Assembly (NCBI GenBank): GCA_942491555.1
Contig: CALOBN010000003.1
Location: 558,001 to 622,000, forward strand
DNA length: 64,000 nucleotides
Reading direction: 5' to 3'
Source: Marinihelvus sp942491555
Lineage (GTDB): Bacteria; Pseudomonadota; Gammaproteobacteria; Xanthomonadales; SZUA-36
Positions 1 to 9,775 of the stretch are shown in pieces. Below the pieces are notes generated by a model that did no database searches, had not been told where the DNA came from, and was given only the letters and a program-made list of their open reading frames with translations. Position numbers and translations under genes: made by a program. How positions within the stretch are numbered: the first letter of the stretch is position 1; the number at the start of each line of letters is the position of its first letter.

Positions 1-345
1 GGGCGAATCGCCGGTATTAGCGGAATATTGGGCGGCCTTATTGCCTCACCACGCGGTTCATGGAGCTGGCGACTGGCGTTTCTGATCGGGCTGTTGTTGA
101 CCAGCCTGGCCACCTGGCAACTCATGCCAGATGCCTTTGTGCCGCGCGAAGGTTTCCCGCTGCCATTGCTGATCCTCGCCGGCCTGTTGGTTGGTTTCGG
201 CACCTCGCTGGGCAACGGCTGCACCAGCGGACACGGTGTCTGTGGGTTGTCGCGCTTATCCGTGAGGTCGCTTGTCGCAGTCATGATATTCATGGCGGCG
301 GGCGTCGCCACCGCCACCATACTGCGCATGGTGTTGTGGTCATGA
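1..345 (+). CDS. YeeE/YedE family transporter, N-terminal-half subunit (5' end outside window)
   Basis: The frame is already open at base 1 and reads GRIAGISGILGGL, so the gene begins outside the window. The protein is membrane-embedded, with at least two hydrophobic segments visible. It carries the family signature GNGCTSGHGVCGLSR, with the two conserved Cys that in YeeE-type carriers handle thiosulfate or related sulfur species. It is a half-length protein of the split type, in which two small subunits replace one long YeeE. The stop overlaps the next start as ATGA, so the two halves are translationally coupled. The transported substrate is inferred from the family. Confidence 0.85.
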   Translation, partial: GRIAGISGILGGLIASPRGSWSWRLAFLIGLLLTSLATWQLMPDAFVPREGFPLPLLILAGLLVGFGTSLGNGCTSGHGVCGLSRLSVRSLVAVMIFMAAGVATATILRMVLWS

Positions 346-809
346 GCACGGCGCAGGCAGTGACCAAACCGGGGGCCATTCCCTTCGGCCAGACCATCGC
401 TGCACTGCTGTCCGGCGCCCTGTTTGGCGCGGGACTGGTTATTTCGGGCATGAGCAACCCGCAAAAGGTGCTCAACTTCCTGGCCCTTGACGCGCAGTGG
501 GATCCCAGTCTGCTGGTGGTTATGGGCGCAGCGACCTTGACCGCGCTCATCGGTTTTCGGCTGGTCTGGCGACGTCAAACGCCTTTGTTTGACGAACAGT
601 TTCACCTGCCGACCCGACGCGATATTGACCGTCCCCTGGTGCTGGGTGCATTGCTGTTTGGCCTGGGTTGGGGCATCGCAGGATACTGCCCGGGGCCTGC
701 CCTGACGGCGCTCCTGATTGCACCCTCGGAAGGCCTCTGGTTCGTGGCCTCGATGATTATTGGAATGCTGGCGCAGCGGTTTTTATCGAGCAACAAAGAT
801 ACAGGCTGA
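342..809 (+). CDS. YeeE/YedE family transporter, C-terminal-half subunit (DUF6691 type)
   Basis: This 155-residue membrane protein is the partner of the preceding gene. The ATG at 342 overlaps the upstream stop (ATGA). The same frame stays open back to position 60, but those residues look non-coding. Family motifs are GAGLVISGMSNPQKVLNFL near the N-terminus and GYCPGPA near residue 115, whose Cys corresponds to the second sulfur-relay Cys of full-length YeeE. About four hydrophobic segments are visible. The pair probably moves a reduced sulfur compound across the inner membrane, and the exact substrate cannot be read from the sequence. Confidence 0.85.
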   Translation: MSTAQAVTKPGAIPFGQTIAALLSGALFGAGLVISGMSNPQKVLNFLALDAQWDPSLLVVMGAATLTALIGFRLVWRRQTPLFDEQFHLPTRRDIDRPLVLGALLFGLGWGIAGYCPGPALTALLIAPSEGLWFVASMIIGMLAQRFLSSNKDTG

Positions 810-855
810 ATCGCAAGGTCACACCGTTCAGAAAACCCGGGGTTCAGGCTATGCG

Positions 856-1863
856 TCAGGAAATGGACAGGGTGAGTTTCCCCATATGTCCGCCCTCGCC
901 CAACTGCGCCAGGGCCTGGCGCACATTGCTCATGGGAAAGCTCTCATGGATTTCGGGCCGCAGTATGTGCTCGCCGACAAAGTCCATGTACGCCTCATAA
1001 CTGTCACGATTGCCGGTGCCGATACCATGCAGGTTGGCGTTGCGGATAATCAGGGGAAACACCGTGATGTCCATCTCGACGCCGGCCATGTAACCGATAA
1101 TATTGATATGCCCACCATGACGGATGGCAGCCAGCGAGTTCTGTATCGTCCCAGCACCACCAATTTCCACGACAGCATCGACACCGACCCCTGACATTTC
1201 ACGCGCCAGGGGACCCCAGTCCGGAGTCTTTGCATAGTTAATGCCATGGTCAGCGCCCAGATAGGCAGCACGCTCCAGCCGTTCATCACTGGATGAAATA
1301 ATGATGACTTTTGCACCCAGGGCCTTGGCAATCTGCAGGGCGGCCAGGGCGACTCCACCCGTACCCTGCACAAGCACCGTATTGCCGGCTTTGATAGCCG
1401 AGCGGTCAACCAGTGCCGACCACGCCGTCAGCCCGGCGCATGGCAGACAGGCTGCCTCATGCGCGGTCAAGTGCGGCGCGGCGCGCACCACTGCGTCCTG
1501 GTGATAAACGCCATATTCCCTGAGAACGCCCGGCGCTTCCAGGCCCGAGGAGATGGCCCGCTCCTCACCGAGTGCCTCGCCATGCAGCCAATTCGGGAAG
1601 AAGGTTGGCGTTACCCGGTCGCCCACGGCAACCCGCTCCACGCCCTCACCAATCGCCTCCACGATTCCGGCTCCGTCTGAAAGGGGAACCAGGGGTAAGG
1701 AAACATTGGGCGTAAACTGCCCGGTGAGGATTTGCAGATCACGCGGATTGACCGAGGCTGCTTCGAACCGCACCAGGACCTCGTGGGCACCTGGTGCCGG
1801 TGTATCCAGATTTACTACTTCAAGATGTTCCAGCCCAAAGGCCGTCAGATTAATCGCTTGCAT
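856..1863 (-). CDS. Zinc-independent MDR family NAD(P)-dependent alcohol dehydrogenase / quinone oxidoreductase
   Basis: This 335-residue medium-chain dehydrogenase/reductase has the usual two domains. The N-terminal GroES-like domain contains SVNPRDLQILTGQF and the GDRV loop. The Rossmann domain has VLVQGTGGVALAALQIAKAL, the nucleotide-binding turn. The catalytic-zinc Cys of classical alcohol dehydrogenases is not evident, which places it with the zinc-free quinone-reductase-like members. The start is well supported by a GGAGG about 8 bases upstream of the ATG. It faces the YeeE pair tail to tail, with no sign of shared function. Its substrate is unknown. Confidence 0.88.
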   Translation of the reverse strand: MQAINLTAFGLEHLEVVNLDTPAPGAHEVLVRFEAASVNPRDLQILTGQFTPNVSLPLVPLSDGAGIVEAIGEGVERVAVGDRVTPTFFPNWLHGEALGEERAISSGLEAPGVLREYGVYHQDAVVRAAPHLTAHEAACLPCAGLTAWSALVDRSAIKAGNTVLVQGTGGVALAALQIAKALGAKVIIISSSDERLERAAYLGADHGINYAKTPDWGPLAREMSGVGVDAVVEIGGAGTIQNSLAAIRHGGHINIIGYMAGVEMDITVFPLIIRNANLHGIGTGNRDSYEAYMDFVGEHILRPEIHESFPMSNVRQALAQLGEGGHMGKLTLSIS

Positions 1864-1991
1864 GGATTTCCCTCCTGCTCACCGGCATGCCGGATTCCGT
1901 CCGAATTGTTCATTTTTCTGATGCAGCCCACGGTAGCAGACTTCACGCTTGCCGTGTCTGCACTAAATACCTGGCCAAAGCCTTGTTTTGC

Positions 1992-1997
1992 TATAAT
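1992..1997 (+). promoter_or_regulatory. Perfect -10 hexamer TATAAT upstream of the MscS gene
   Basis: TATAAT lies 15 bases before the GTG at 2012. The -35 region is poor. If used, transcription would begin near 2004, leaving almost no leader for the GTG start. This favours a start further inside the gene, such as the ATG at 2093. Confidence 0.35.
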
Positions 1998-2011
1998 TGC
2001 GGGGTTAAACG

Positions 2012-3736
2012 GTGCGCCTGTCATCGTGTGAGGATCATCCCCTGAACCCCCGGAACCTATTCAGATTGCTATCGCGCTTCGCCAAAGGGCGCATGCTGCC
2101 GGCTTTATTTATCGTGGTTGCGATGAGTGGGCTCATTGGTGAGGTGCTTGCCCAGGGCAGTCCGCAACCGGACATCCACCTTACTGACTCAGAAGCCATG
2201 GTCCGGGTCGACGGTATTTCGCTGTTCAAGGTTCGCGGGATCAGTTCGTTTCCCGCCTCGGAGCGGGCGAGTGTCATCGCAGAACGCGTCAAAGCCCTGG
2301 CCAGGGACGACAGTGTTCCGGCAGACTCGATTACGTTCGTAAAGGATGATGACGAGTACAACATCGTTGCCGGCGACATTGTTATTGTCCGGTTTGTGCA
2401 GGTGGACGCCGATCTCGAAGGGGTTCCCCTGGCACTCCTGGCTGAAGTTGCTGCTGCGCGCACCAGTGAAGCAGTCATCAAGTATCGAGCTGATCGCACT
2501 ACCGGCGCATTGCAGCGCTCTGCCCTTTATTCAGTTGGCTTAACCGTATTGCTCGCCCTGTTGATCTGGGCGATGCAACGCCTCCACAAATGGCTCGAGC
2601 GGGTCATGAGAAAGCGTGTCGAGGCCGGCATGGCGAGTCTTGAACGCAAGTCAGGTTCTGCCGTGCATCGAGGCCACCTTTGGAGCCTTGCTCATGGACT
2701 CCTGCAGATCATCTGGGTCCTGTCACTACTGGTGATCGGATATTTCTACCTTTCCTCTGTCCTGGGGACGTTTCCTTATACCCGCAGCGTGGCCTTGCTG
2801 CTGCTGGAATATATCAAGTCGCCGCTGGTCGCCATGGGTAATGCCCTGGCCGATTCCATACCAGACCTCATATTCCTCATTGTCTTGTGGTTTGTGGTGC
2901 GCTTCCTCTTGCGCACGCTCAAAACATTTTTCAATTCCGTCGCACGCGGACGTGTGCGACTGACAAATTTTGAGCCGGAATGGGCACTAACCACTTATCG
3001 CCTTGTGCGACTGCTTGTGATTGCTTTTTCTATCGTGGTCGCCTATCCCTACATACCCGGCTCAGATTCTGACGCCTTCAAAGGTATTTCATTGTTTCTT
3101 GGGGTCATCCTTTCGCTTGGGTCTACCTCCTTTATCGCCAATATTATCGCCGGCACCGCCCTGACGTACCGGGGCGTATTTCGAGAGGGAGACTGGGTGG
3201 TGATTGGGGATGAAGAAGGCAGGGTAGAGCAAATCCGCGGACAACTGGTGCGCCTCAGAACCCGGGATAACACACAGGTGAGTATTCCCAGTTCTACGAT
3301 CCTCAATTCGAACGTGACCAACCTCAGCGAGCGCAAGGATAAGAGTGGCCTGGTGCTGCGTTGCCCGGTTGGCATAGGCTATGACGAATCCTGGGAAAAC
3401 GTGCACAAGCTGTTGCGGCAAGCAGCGCATGATACCGAGGGCGTCATGCCAGAGCCCGAACCCCGGGTGCTTACCAACGAGTTAGGCAACTACGCGGTGT
3501 CCTACACCCTGGTGGTCCAGATTAACGACCCAACAGCATTGCCGGACATTCGCACCCGCCTGAACCAGGCAATTCTTGATCGTTTTCAAAAAGCCGGAGT
3601 CCAGATCATGTCACCCAGTTATGTGGCCGATCCGGCAACGCCAAAAATACCCCCGGTGAAAGCTGCAGCAGGCAACCATGACGCCCTGACGGACGAGAGG
3701 ATGGAGCCGGATAAGCCTGCTCCAACCGGCCGATGA
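2012..3736 (+). CDS. MscS family mechanosensitive ion channel
   Basis: This 574-residue inner-membrane channel gates on membrane tension and releases solutes during hypo-osmotic shock. It has an N-terminal hydrophobic segment ending LAQG, which could be a signal peptide, then a periplasmic-like region to about residue 160 and several membrane helices. The MscS core follows, with a Gly/Ala/Ser-rich pore helix (GVILSLGSTSFIANIIAG) and then the beta domain FREGDWVVIGDEEGRVEQI. It is longer than the 286-residue E. coli MscS, so it belongs to the medium-length group. The listed start is GTG. The ATG at 2093 would place the hydrophobic segment at the N-terminus and is a serious alternative. The stop overlaps the next gene. 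Confidence 0.9.
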   Translation: MRLSSCEDHPLNPRNLFRLLSRFAKGRMLPALFIVVAMSGLIGEVLAQGSPQPDIHLTDSEAMVRVDGISLFKVRGISSFPASERASVIAERVKALARDDSVPADSITFVKDDDEYNIVAGDIVIVRFVQVDADLEGVPLALLAEVAAARTSEAVIKYRADRTTGALQRSALYSVGLTVLLALLIWAMQRLHKWLERVMRKRVEAGMASLERKSGSAVHRGHLWSLAHGLLQIIWVLSLLVIGYFYLSSVLGTFPYTRSVALLLLEYIKSPLVAMGNALADSIPDLIFLIVLWFVVRFLLRTLKTFFNSVARGRVRLTNFEPEWALTTYRLVRLLVIAFSIVVAYPYIPGSDSDAFKGISLFLGVILSLGSTSFIANIIAGTALTYRGVFREGDWVVIGDEEGRVEQIRGQLVRLRTRDNTQVSIPSSTILNSNVTNLSERKDKSGLVLRCPVGIGYDESWENVHKLLRQAAHDTEGVMPEPEPRVLTNELGNYAVSYTLVVQINDPTALPDIRTRLNQAILDRFQKAGVQIMSPSYVADPATPKIPPVKAAAGNHDALTDERMEPDKPAPTGR

Positions 3737-4860
3737 AAATATTCTCTGATCTTCGTGGCGCGGCGCGGCTGGCCTGTGACGCGACCATTGGGGTTACTAC
3801 GGTTGTGGAGCGGGTTCACGGAAACGTACTAAAACTACCGCCTGTTCTGAGCAAAGACGAGCATAAGCCGGGAGCCGGGCCGGCCAGCCTGATATACAGT
3901 GCCATTCGCGGCACAACGCGCCTGGTGCGCGGGACCGTGGACCTTGGTCTTGCGCCCTGGTCATCCCATGATCCGGAAACAGAAAGCCCGCCTGCCCGGG
4001 ACGCACTCGTCGCTGCCCTGAACGGCGCTTTTGGTGATCACCTGGAAAGCAGTGGTAACCCGCTGGCGACAACCATGCACTTGTGTCAGCGCTTACCCGG
4101 GGCCACAGGTTCTGCGACGACCGATGGCCAACGCCTGCTGGTTCTGGCCCATGGCTTGTGCATGAACGACCGTCAGTGGACAAGAAAGGGCCACGATCAC
4201 GGGATTGCGCTGCAAAGAGCGCTTGGCTTGTCACCGCTGTATCTGCGCTACAACAGCGGCCTGTCCATACAGGACAACGGCTCCAGGCTGTCGCAACTGC
4301 TCGAACGCCATGTTGTGGGTGCCGATGACCCCATAGAATCTGTTGATCTGCTGGGTTACAGCCTGGGCGGACTCCTGGTGCGGAGTGCTTATGCGTCCGC
4401 CGTTGAACAGGACCATACCTGGCCGTCACTGTTGCGCAGGATTGTCTTTCTGGGGACACCCCATGACGGCGCACCGCTGGAGCGTGGTGGCAATTTGCTG
4501 GATAAAGTCCTGTTGCGCTCGCCCTACCTGGCGCCCTTTGCAATGCCCGGCAGGGCGCGCAGTCTCGGAATCCAGAACCTGCGCCACGGTGTGTGTCCGG
4601 CATCGGTCCCGCTGCCCGACAGCGTCGAGTGTTTTGCCGTGGCCGGCGCCCTGGCGGAAGACCCTTCCCGGCCGGGGGCCGCATGGGTCGGCGATGGCCT
4701 GGTGCCGGTCGCAAGCGCCCTGGGTCATGGACGGGCGGGCAATCCGGCGCTGGGCATTCCTGAGCACCGCCAATGGGTAGCACCGGGCGTCGGACACCTC
4801 GACTTGCTGAGTGATGCGATGGTAGCCAGGCAATTGGAACAGTGGCTGGCTTTCGATTAA
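3733..4860 (+). CDS. Alpha/beta hydrolase, lipase/PGAP1-like
   Basis: This 375-residue protein starts at an ATG that overlaps the MscS stop (ATGA), so the two genes are probably co-translated. An N-terminal region of about 130 residues without a clear domain precedes an alpha/beta-hydrolase fold. The fold has LLVLAHGLCMNDRQW (oxyanion-hole strand), the nucleophile elbow GYSLGG near residue 210, and FLGTPHDG, typical of triacylglycerol-lipase and PGAP1-like enzymes. A late GDGLV and a C-terminal VGHLDLLS supply candidate Asp and His. It probably hydrolyses an ester or lipid. No clear signal peptide is seen. Confidence 0.85.
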   Translation: MKIFSDLRGAARLACDATIGVTTVVERVHGNVLKLPPVLSKDEHKPGAGPASLIYSAIRGTTRLVRGTVDLGLAPWSSHDPETESPPARDALVAALNGAFGDHLESSGNPLATTMHLCQRLPGATGSATTDGQRLLVLAHGLCMNDRQWTRKGHDHGIALQRALGLSPLYLRYNSGLSIQDNGSRLSQLLERHVVGADDPIESVDLLGYSLGGLLVRSAYASAVEQDHTWPSLLRRIVFLGTPHDGAPLERGGNLLDKVLLRSPYLAPFAMPGRARSLGIQNLRHGVCPASVPLPDSVECFAVAGALAEDPSRPGAAWVGDGLVPVASALGHGRAGNPALGIPEHRQWVAPGVGHLDLLSDAMVARQLEQWLAFD

Positions 4861-4917
4861 CGGCAAGGGTGCACCGCGGGCAGTTTCCCGAATCACCCAT
4901 GCAGAGACCATACCGGG

Positions 4918-6528
4918 TCAGAAACTATATCGGGCCGATATCTGCATCTGCGTGGCGGTACCCTCAGAGTCATCCTTATTGGTGCGTTTGCCCCACATAA
5001 ACTCAAAGCCCAGGCGCACTTTTTGTGTCGGGTAGTACAGCAAATTGGCCGATGCCCGAAGAGTGTGGTTGTAGGACGACGGATCCTGGAATTCAAAATT
5101 ATTAATATCCACCCAGCTGAGCGTGAAAGTAGAACGCAATATCCCGGGATAGTCCCGCAGAAAGCGGGACCAACTGGTGTCGATGGTGTGGGTATAAGAC
5201 AAAAAGCCGGCTAATACGGGCAGCGCTCGCAGTTGGCCTTGCGGATCAATGACCGCGTCGCCGCCACCAACGGTCCCGAGGTCATTAATGTAACGTCCGA
5301 TGCCTTTTCCATAGGTCACCTGCCAGGAAATGAAATCCTGCTCATTCCATGCCGTTAACGGGGCCTGGCCGCTGGTGGTAATACCCCAACCGGTTGTACT
5401 GCTGATGATTGAGGCCTCCCCGTCGGTCTGCATACCTCCGACTCCGCCCGTGGCTTCAAGATCCCGAACGATAAACGCGACCTCATAATCCCATGCGCCC
5501 AGCTTACCCAGCGGAATTTTATTGAGTTTAAAAACCGTATCGGCAAAATTACCGGGGCTGCCCACGCCATTTTGCACGTCCGTGGCCGTGTTCTCGAGAG
5601 ACACGACGAGCTTGAGGTCAGAGTTCAGTTTTGGGAAAAAACGCAACTGCGACTGACGCAGCAGGACCATCCCGTTGATCCCCTCGAAATCGACTTCTTC
5701 CGGACTGATTTTTGGATTCGAAAACGCGGTCGACGTCTTTCCGACCAGTACTGACCGGTATTGACCGTACGCGTGCCGCAGCCGGAAGGTGTCGCCCTCC
5801 CCCTCAAAGTCACCTTCGATAAAGGCACGAAGTTGCCCGCCCGAGGTCTCCTGGCGGACTTCGTAATTGAGCCGGGTCTGGGCCGCGGTCACCGTCGTGC
5901 CTGACTCGGCGCCGGGTACGTTTGACCCGCTGGGCGGAATGGAACCAACGATAAAACGATCGGGCACCAGCACCGGATCGAAGCTGTTAACCAGCGTCAC
6001 GTTCACAAAACCGCCAATGCGCATTGCCGCAGTGGTACCCGGCAAGTGCCAGGCACCCACAAAATCTTCGTCGTAAATGCTGCTGGCCGGGTCATAGAGT
6101 GTTGCCCGGGCATCCACGTCATCACTGGTACCGGCAGTCTGCTGGCGCCTCAATTCAGCTTCCGCCGCACTCTTTCCTTCAGATTGCGTGTCTACCGGCT
6201 CGCCCACATTTGCAAGCTGCGGGCTGCCGGGCGCTGACGGTGTTGGTACCGGCTCGGGGGTATTAACGGTGGCGTCGACGCGGTCCTGCGGCCCGCCGGC
6301 GACACCCATTAACTGCTGGATGAGCCTTGACTGTTCCGCCAGCTGTTCACGTTGAGCTTCGAGCTGGGCCTGCTGCTGACGATTGACCTCTTCCAGGCGC
6401 TCCAGGCGGGCCTCAAGCTCTTCATCGTCGGCCGCAAAAACAGGACTGCCGCCGACCCAGAGCGCAGACAGCAGGACGCCTAAGCCCAGAGATCTGGCCT
6501 GACATTTATGTGGAACAATCTTTGACAT
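4918..6528 (-). CDS. DcaP-like outer-membrane porin
   Basis: This 536-residue protein has a signal peptide ending in SPVFA and then a Glu/Gln-rich heptad region at about residues 34-75. That region is the periplasmic coiled coil characteristic of trimeric DcaP-type porins. The rest has the alternating pattern of a beta barrel with glycine and aromatic girdles, and the chain ends in ARYSF with the C-terminal Phe expected for BAM recognition. DcaP-family porins take up small, often negatively charged solutes. The substrate here is not known. It follows the RND operon on the same strand after about 100 bases. Confidence 0.85.
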   Translation of the reverse strand: MSKIVPHKCQARSLGLGVLLSALWVGGSPVFAADDEELEARLERLEEVNRQQQAQLEAQREQLAEQSRLIQQLMGVAGGPQDRVDATVNTPEPVPTPSAPGSPQLANVGEPVDTQSEGKSAAEAELRRQQTAGTSDDVDARATLYDPASSIYDEDFVGAWHLPGTTAAMRIGGFVNVTLVNSFDPVLVPDRFIVGSIPPSGSNVPGAESGTTVTAAQTRLNYEVRQETSGGQLRAFIEGDFEGEGDTFRLRHAYGQYRSVLVGKTSTAFSNPKISPEEVDFEGINGMVLLRQSQLRFFPKLNSDLKLVVSLENTATDVQNGVGSPGNFADTVFKLNKIPLGKLGAWDYEVAFIVRDLEATGGVGGMQTDGEASIISSTTGWGITTSGQAPLTAWNEQDFISWQVTYGKGIGRYINDLGTVGGGDAVIDPQGQLRALPVLAGFLSYTHTIDTSWSRFLRDYPGILRSTFTLSWVDINNFEFQDPSSYNHTLRASANLLYYPTQKVRLGFEFMWGKRTNKDDSEGTATQMQISARYSF

Positions 6529-6631
6529 CCAAACTGCCGTGCCCGCGAGTCAGAACTGCAGACTCCTTGCATGCATTCTGACATAAGCGGCAAACAGATT
6601 CGACGCACTGTTGTTTTGGTTCCCGCGTTCT

Positions 6632-9600
6632 CTATTGGTTCCGGTCACGCGCAAAACGCCGGCACAGCACGTAAAACACCGGCGTAAACAAAAGGCCAAA
6701 CACGGTCACGCCGAGCATACCGCTAAACACGGTAACGCCAATGGCCTGGCGCATTTCCGCACCCGCGCCGGAGGCGACAACCAGGGGAATGACACCCAGA
6801 ATGAAGGCCATCGAGGTCATCAGGATCGGACGCAGTCGCAGACGCGCTGACTCGATGGCCGCATCCCATCGACTGCGGCCCTCACGCTCAAGCTCGCGGG
6901 CGAATTCAACAATCAGGATCGCATTCTTCGCGGCCAGACCAATCAGCACCACGAACCCGATCTGCGTGAGTACATTGTTATCCATGCCTGCAATGACCAG
7001 GCCAAGCACCGCCGAAAGCAGGCACATGGGTACAATCAGGATGACTGACAGGGGCAGATTCCAGCTTTCGTACTGCGCTGCAAGTAACAGGAATACGAAC
7101 AGGACTGCCAGAAGGAATGCGATACCGGCGGTGCTGCCAGCGGCTTTTTGCTGATAGGCGATTTCGGTCCATTCATAGTCAATACCGTCGGGTAATATCT
7201 CGGCGGCGAGTCGTTCCATGGTGCTGATCGCTTCGCCAAGGCTGCTGCCTGCGGCCACATCACCCACCAGGGCTGCAGACGGATAAAGGTTGTAGCGCGG
7301 GACTCGAGAGGTACCCGACGTATCACTGACGGAAGCTACCGCGCCGATCGGCACCATGTCTCCATCTTTGTTACGAACCCGCAAGCGCAGGGCATCTTCG
7401 CGATTTATACGAAACCCGGAGTCTGCCTGTGCTCTGACCTGAAACGTTCGCCCAAGAAAATTGAAATCGTTAATAAAAACCGACCCGATATACACCTCGA
7501 GTGCCTCGAACACAGCCTCTACGGGCACGCCAAGCCGTTCGGCTTTTTCACGATCAATGTCCAGATAAAGCTGCGGTGTACTGTTTTCAAAAAAGGTAAA
7601 AACAGAAGCAGTCTCCGGCGCCTGGTTTGCGGCTCCAGCGAGCGCCCAGGTGGACTGTTCGAGCACGTCCAGGCCACGACCAATGCGGTCCTGAATCATC
7701 ATCCGGAATCCACCCGCATTGCCGATACCGCGCACCGGCGGCGGCGGGATCACCACGATGAACGCCTCCTGGATCTGGCCAAGCTCGGCGCGCATGCGTG
7801 CCAGCAGCGTGTCGTAATCCAGGCCCGCGGCCCGGCGCTTGTCAAAGGGGGACAGCACGGGAAATATCGCTGCCGCATTCGAAGCATTGGTAAAGGTGGC
7901 GCCGGCAAAACCGGCAAACGCGACGGCGTTATCGACACCTTCCATGGCCATCAGGCGGGCGGTCGCATCCTGCACCACTGCATCCGTCCGTTCCAGTGAG
8001 GCGCCGGGAGGCAACTGGATCGAGACAATAAAGTAGCCCTGATCCTGGGGTGGAATGAACCCGGTAGGCACCTGCATGAACTGCCACGCAGCTACCGCCA
8101 TCAAGCCGGCATAGATGACCAGCATCAGACCGACTCTCCGCACGGTGACACGCACAAAGCCCTGGTATCGACCGCTCAGCCAGCCAAGCGCCTGGTTAAA
8201 GCGGCAGAAAAACCAGCGTATGGGGCTTTTCAACGGGCTGCTTGGCGTGTTGCACGGGTCATTGTCGTTGGGCCGCATGATCAGGGCAGCCATGGCGGGG
8301 CTGAGCGTAAGCGATACGCCAACCGATATCGCCGTGGCTACGGATACCGTGATACCAAATTGCTGAAAGAACCGACCTGAAATTCCCTCGAGAAACAGCG
8401 TGGGCAGGAAGACCGCGACCACGACAAGCCCCATGGACAGCAAGGCCGAGCCTACCTCGTCCATGGTTTTATGCGCCGCCTCCCTCGGAGACAGGCCATC
8501 GCGCATGTTTCGCTCCATGTTTTCCACGACCACGATCGCATCATCGACAACAATGCCAATGGAGAGGACCAGGCCAAAAAGGGAGAGTGAATTCAGCGAA
8601 ATCCCCAGGCCCTGGAGTACGGCGAAAGTACCAATCAGTGAAACCGGGATTGCGACAATGGGAATTAATGCGGCGCGCCAGGTCTGCAGGAACAGCACAA
8701 TCACCAGCACCACGAGCAACACGGCTTCGAAGATGGTTTTTACCACCTCATCAACAGATTCCTCGATGAACCTGGTCGGGTTATAGGCCACATCGAACTG
8801 CAGCCCCGGCGGAAAGTCTTCGGCAATGGCGTCCAGCTCAGCCAGGATCGCGTCAGCGGTCTCGATCGCGTTAGTACCCGGGCGCTGGAAAACCGGCAGT
8901 GCGACCGCCGGCTTGTCGCCCAGGTAGCCGCGCGTGGTGTAGCTTTGCGCCCCGAGCTCGATACGGGCCACATCGCGCAGTCGCACGATGCGGCCGTCAT
9001 CACCGGATTTGACAACAATATTGCCAAATTGCTCCGGCTCCATAAGCCGGCCCTGGGTTTCCAGGCTAAGCTCGAAAGCGCCCTGCTCCGGGACTGGCGA
9101 CTGATTCAGGGTTCCGCCGGCGACCTGAACGTTCTGACCGCGCAGAGCAGCGACGACATCACCAGCGGTCAGACCGTAGGACTGAATCAGGTCCGGGTTG
9201 AGCCAAACGCGCATCGCATATTCTGCGGCACCAAATATCTGGATGTCCCCGACCCCGTCGATACGACGAATCCGATCCATGACCTGTAGTACCGCGAAGT
9301 TACCTATATAGGTTTGATCGTAGGTTCCATCCGGAGAAAACAGGTTGATGACCATCATCAGGTCGGGAGAGTTTTTGCGGGTAATCACGCCCAGGCGTCG
9401 CACTTCTTCTGGCAAGCGTGGCTCTGCGATGGCAACGCGGTTTTGCACCAGGACCTGGGCCTCATCGAGATCGGTCCCCAGCTCAAAAGTGATGGTCAGG
9501 GTCATGCGGCCATCAGCGGTTGACTGGGACAACATGTACAACATGCCCTCGACGCCATTGATCTCCTGTTCGATCGGTGTGGCCACCGTCTCGGACACGG

Positions 9601-9772
9601 TGCGCGCGTTGGCGCCCGGGTAGCTGGCAATGACCTGAACGGTCGGCGGCGCAACCTGGGGATATTGCTCAATCGGCAGGTTCACATAGGCCAGGCTGCC
9701 AACAATGACGGCAAATATGGAAAGGACCGAGGCAAAAATGGGCCGGTCGATAAAAAAGTGGGAAAAGCGCAC
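6632..9772 (-). CDS. RND multidrug efflux permease, HAE1 (AcrB/MexB) family
   Basis: This 1046-residue inner-membrane proton/drug antiporter is typical for AcrB homologues. It opens FFIDRPIFASVLSIF and has IEQYPQVAPP after the first helix. The proton-relay pair DD lies in GIVVDDAIVVVENME, at about residues 407-408 as in AcrB. The second half repeats the layout and ends in the expected membrane helices. It lies three bases downstream of the adaptor gene, so the two form an operon. No outer-membrane TolC partner is next to it, although the DcaP-like porin follows. Confidence 0.96.
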   Translation of the reverse strand: MRFSHFFIDRPIFASVLSIFAVIVGSLAYVNLPIEQYPQVAPPTVQVIASYPGANARTVSETVATPIEQEINGVEGMLYMLSQSTADGRMTLTITFELGTDLDEAQVLVQNRVAIAEPRLPEEVRRLGVITRKNSPDLMMVINLFSPDGTYDQTYIGNFAVLQVMDRIRRIDGVGDIQIFGAAEYAMRVWLNPDLIQSYGLTAGDVVAALRGQNVQVAGGTLNQSPVPEQGAFELSLETQGRLMEPEQFGNIVVKSGDDGRIVRLRDVARIELGAQSYTTRGYLGDKPAVALPVFQRPGTNAIETADAILAELDAIAEDFPPGLQFDVAYNPTRFIEESVDEVVKTIFEAVLLVVLVIVLFLQTWRAALIPIVAIPVSLIGTFAVLQGLGISLNSLSLFGLVLSIGIVVDDAIVVVENMERNMRDGLSPREAAHKTMDEVGSALLSMGLVVVAVFLPTLFLEGISGRFFQQFGITVSVATAISVGVSLTLSPAMAALIMRPNDNDPCNTPSSPLKSPIRWFFCRFNQALGWLSGRYQGFVRVTVRRVGLMLVIYAGLMAVAAWQFMQVPTGFIPPQDQGYFIVSIQLPPGASLERTDAVVQDATARLMAMEGVDNAVAFAGFAGATFTNASNAAAIFPVLSPFDKRRAAGLDYDTLLARMRAELGQIQEAFIVVIPPPPVRGIGNAGGFRMMIQDRIGRGLDVLEQSTWALAGAANQAPETASVFTFFENSTPQLYLDIDREKAERLGVPVEAVFEALEVYIGSVFINDFNFLGRTFQVRAQADSGFRINREDALRLRVRNKDGDMVPIGAVASVSDTSGTSRVPRYNLYPSAALVGDVAAGSSLGEAISTMERLAAEILPDGIDYEWTEIAYQQKAAGSTAGIAFLLAVLFVFLLLAAQYESWNLPLSVILIVPMCLLSAVLGLVIAGMDNNVLTQIGFVVLIGLAAKNAILIVEFARELEREGRSRWDAAIESARLRLRPILMTSMAFILGVIPLVVASGAGAEMRQAIGVTVFSGMLGVTVFGLLFTPVFYVLCRRFARDRNQ

Positions 9773-9775
9773 GCC

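Noticed and set aside
60..341. Upstream extension of the second YeeE/YedE half gene
   Set aside because: It overlaps the first half gene throughout; the ATG at 342 with ATGA overlap starts exactly where homology-like sequence begins.
3797..4900. Long minus-strand open frame of 367 codons opposite the lipase-like gene
   Set aside because: Its translation is rich in Arg/Pro/Cys/His without any fold-like pattern, while the plus-strand frame has hydrolase motifs and an ATGA junction.
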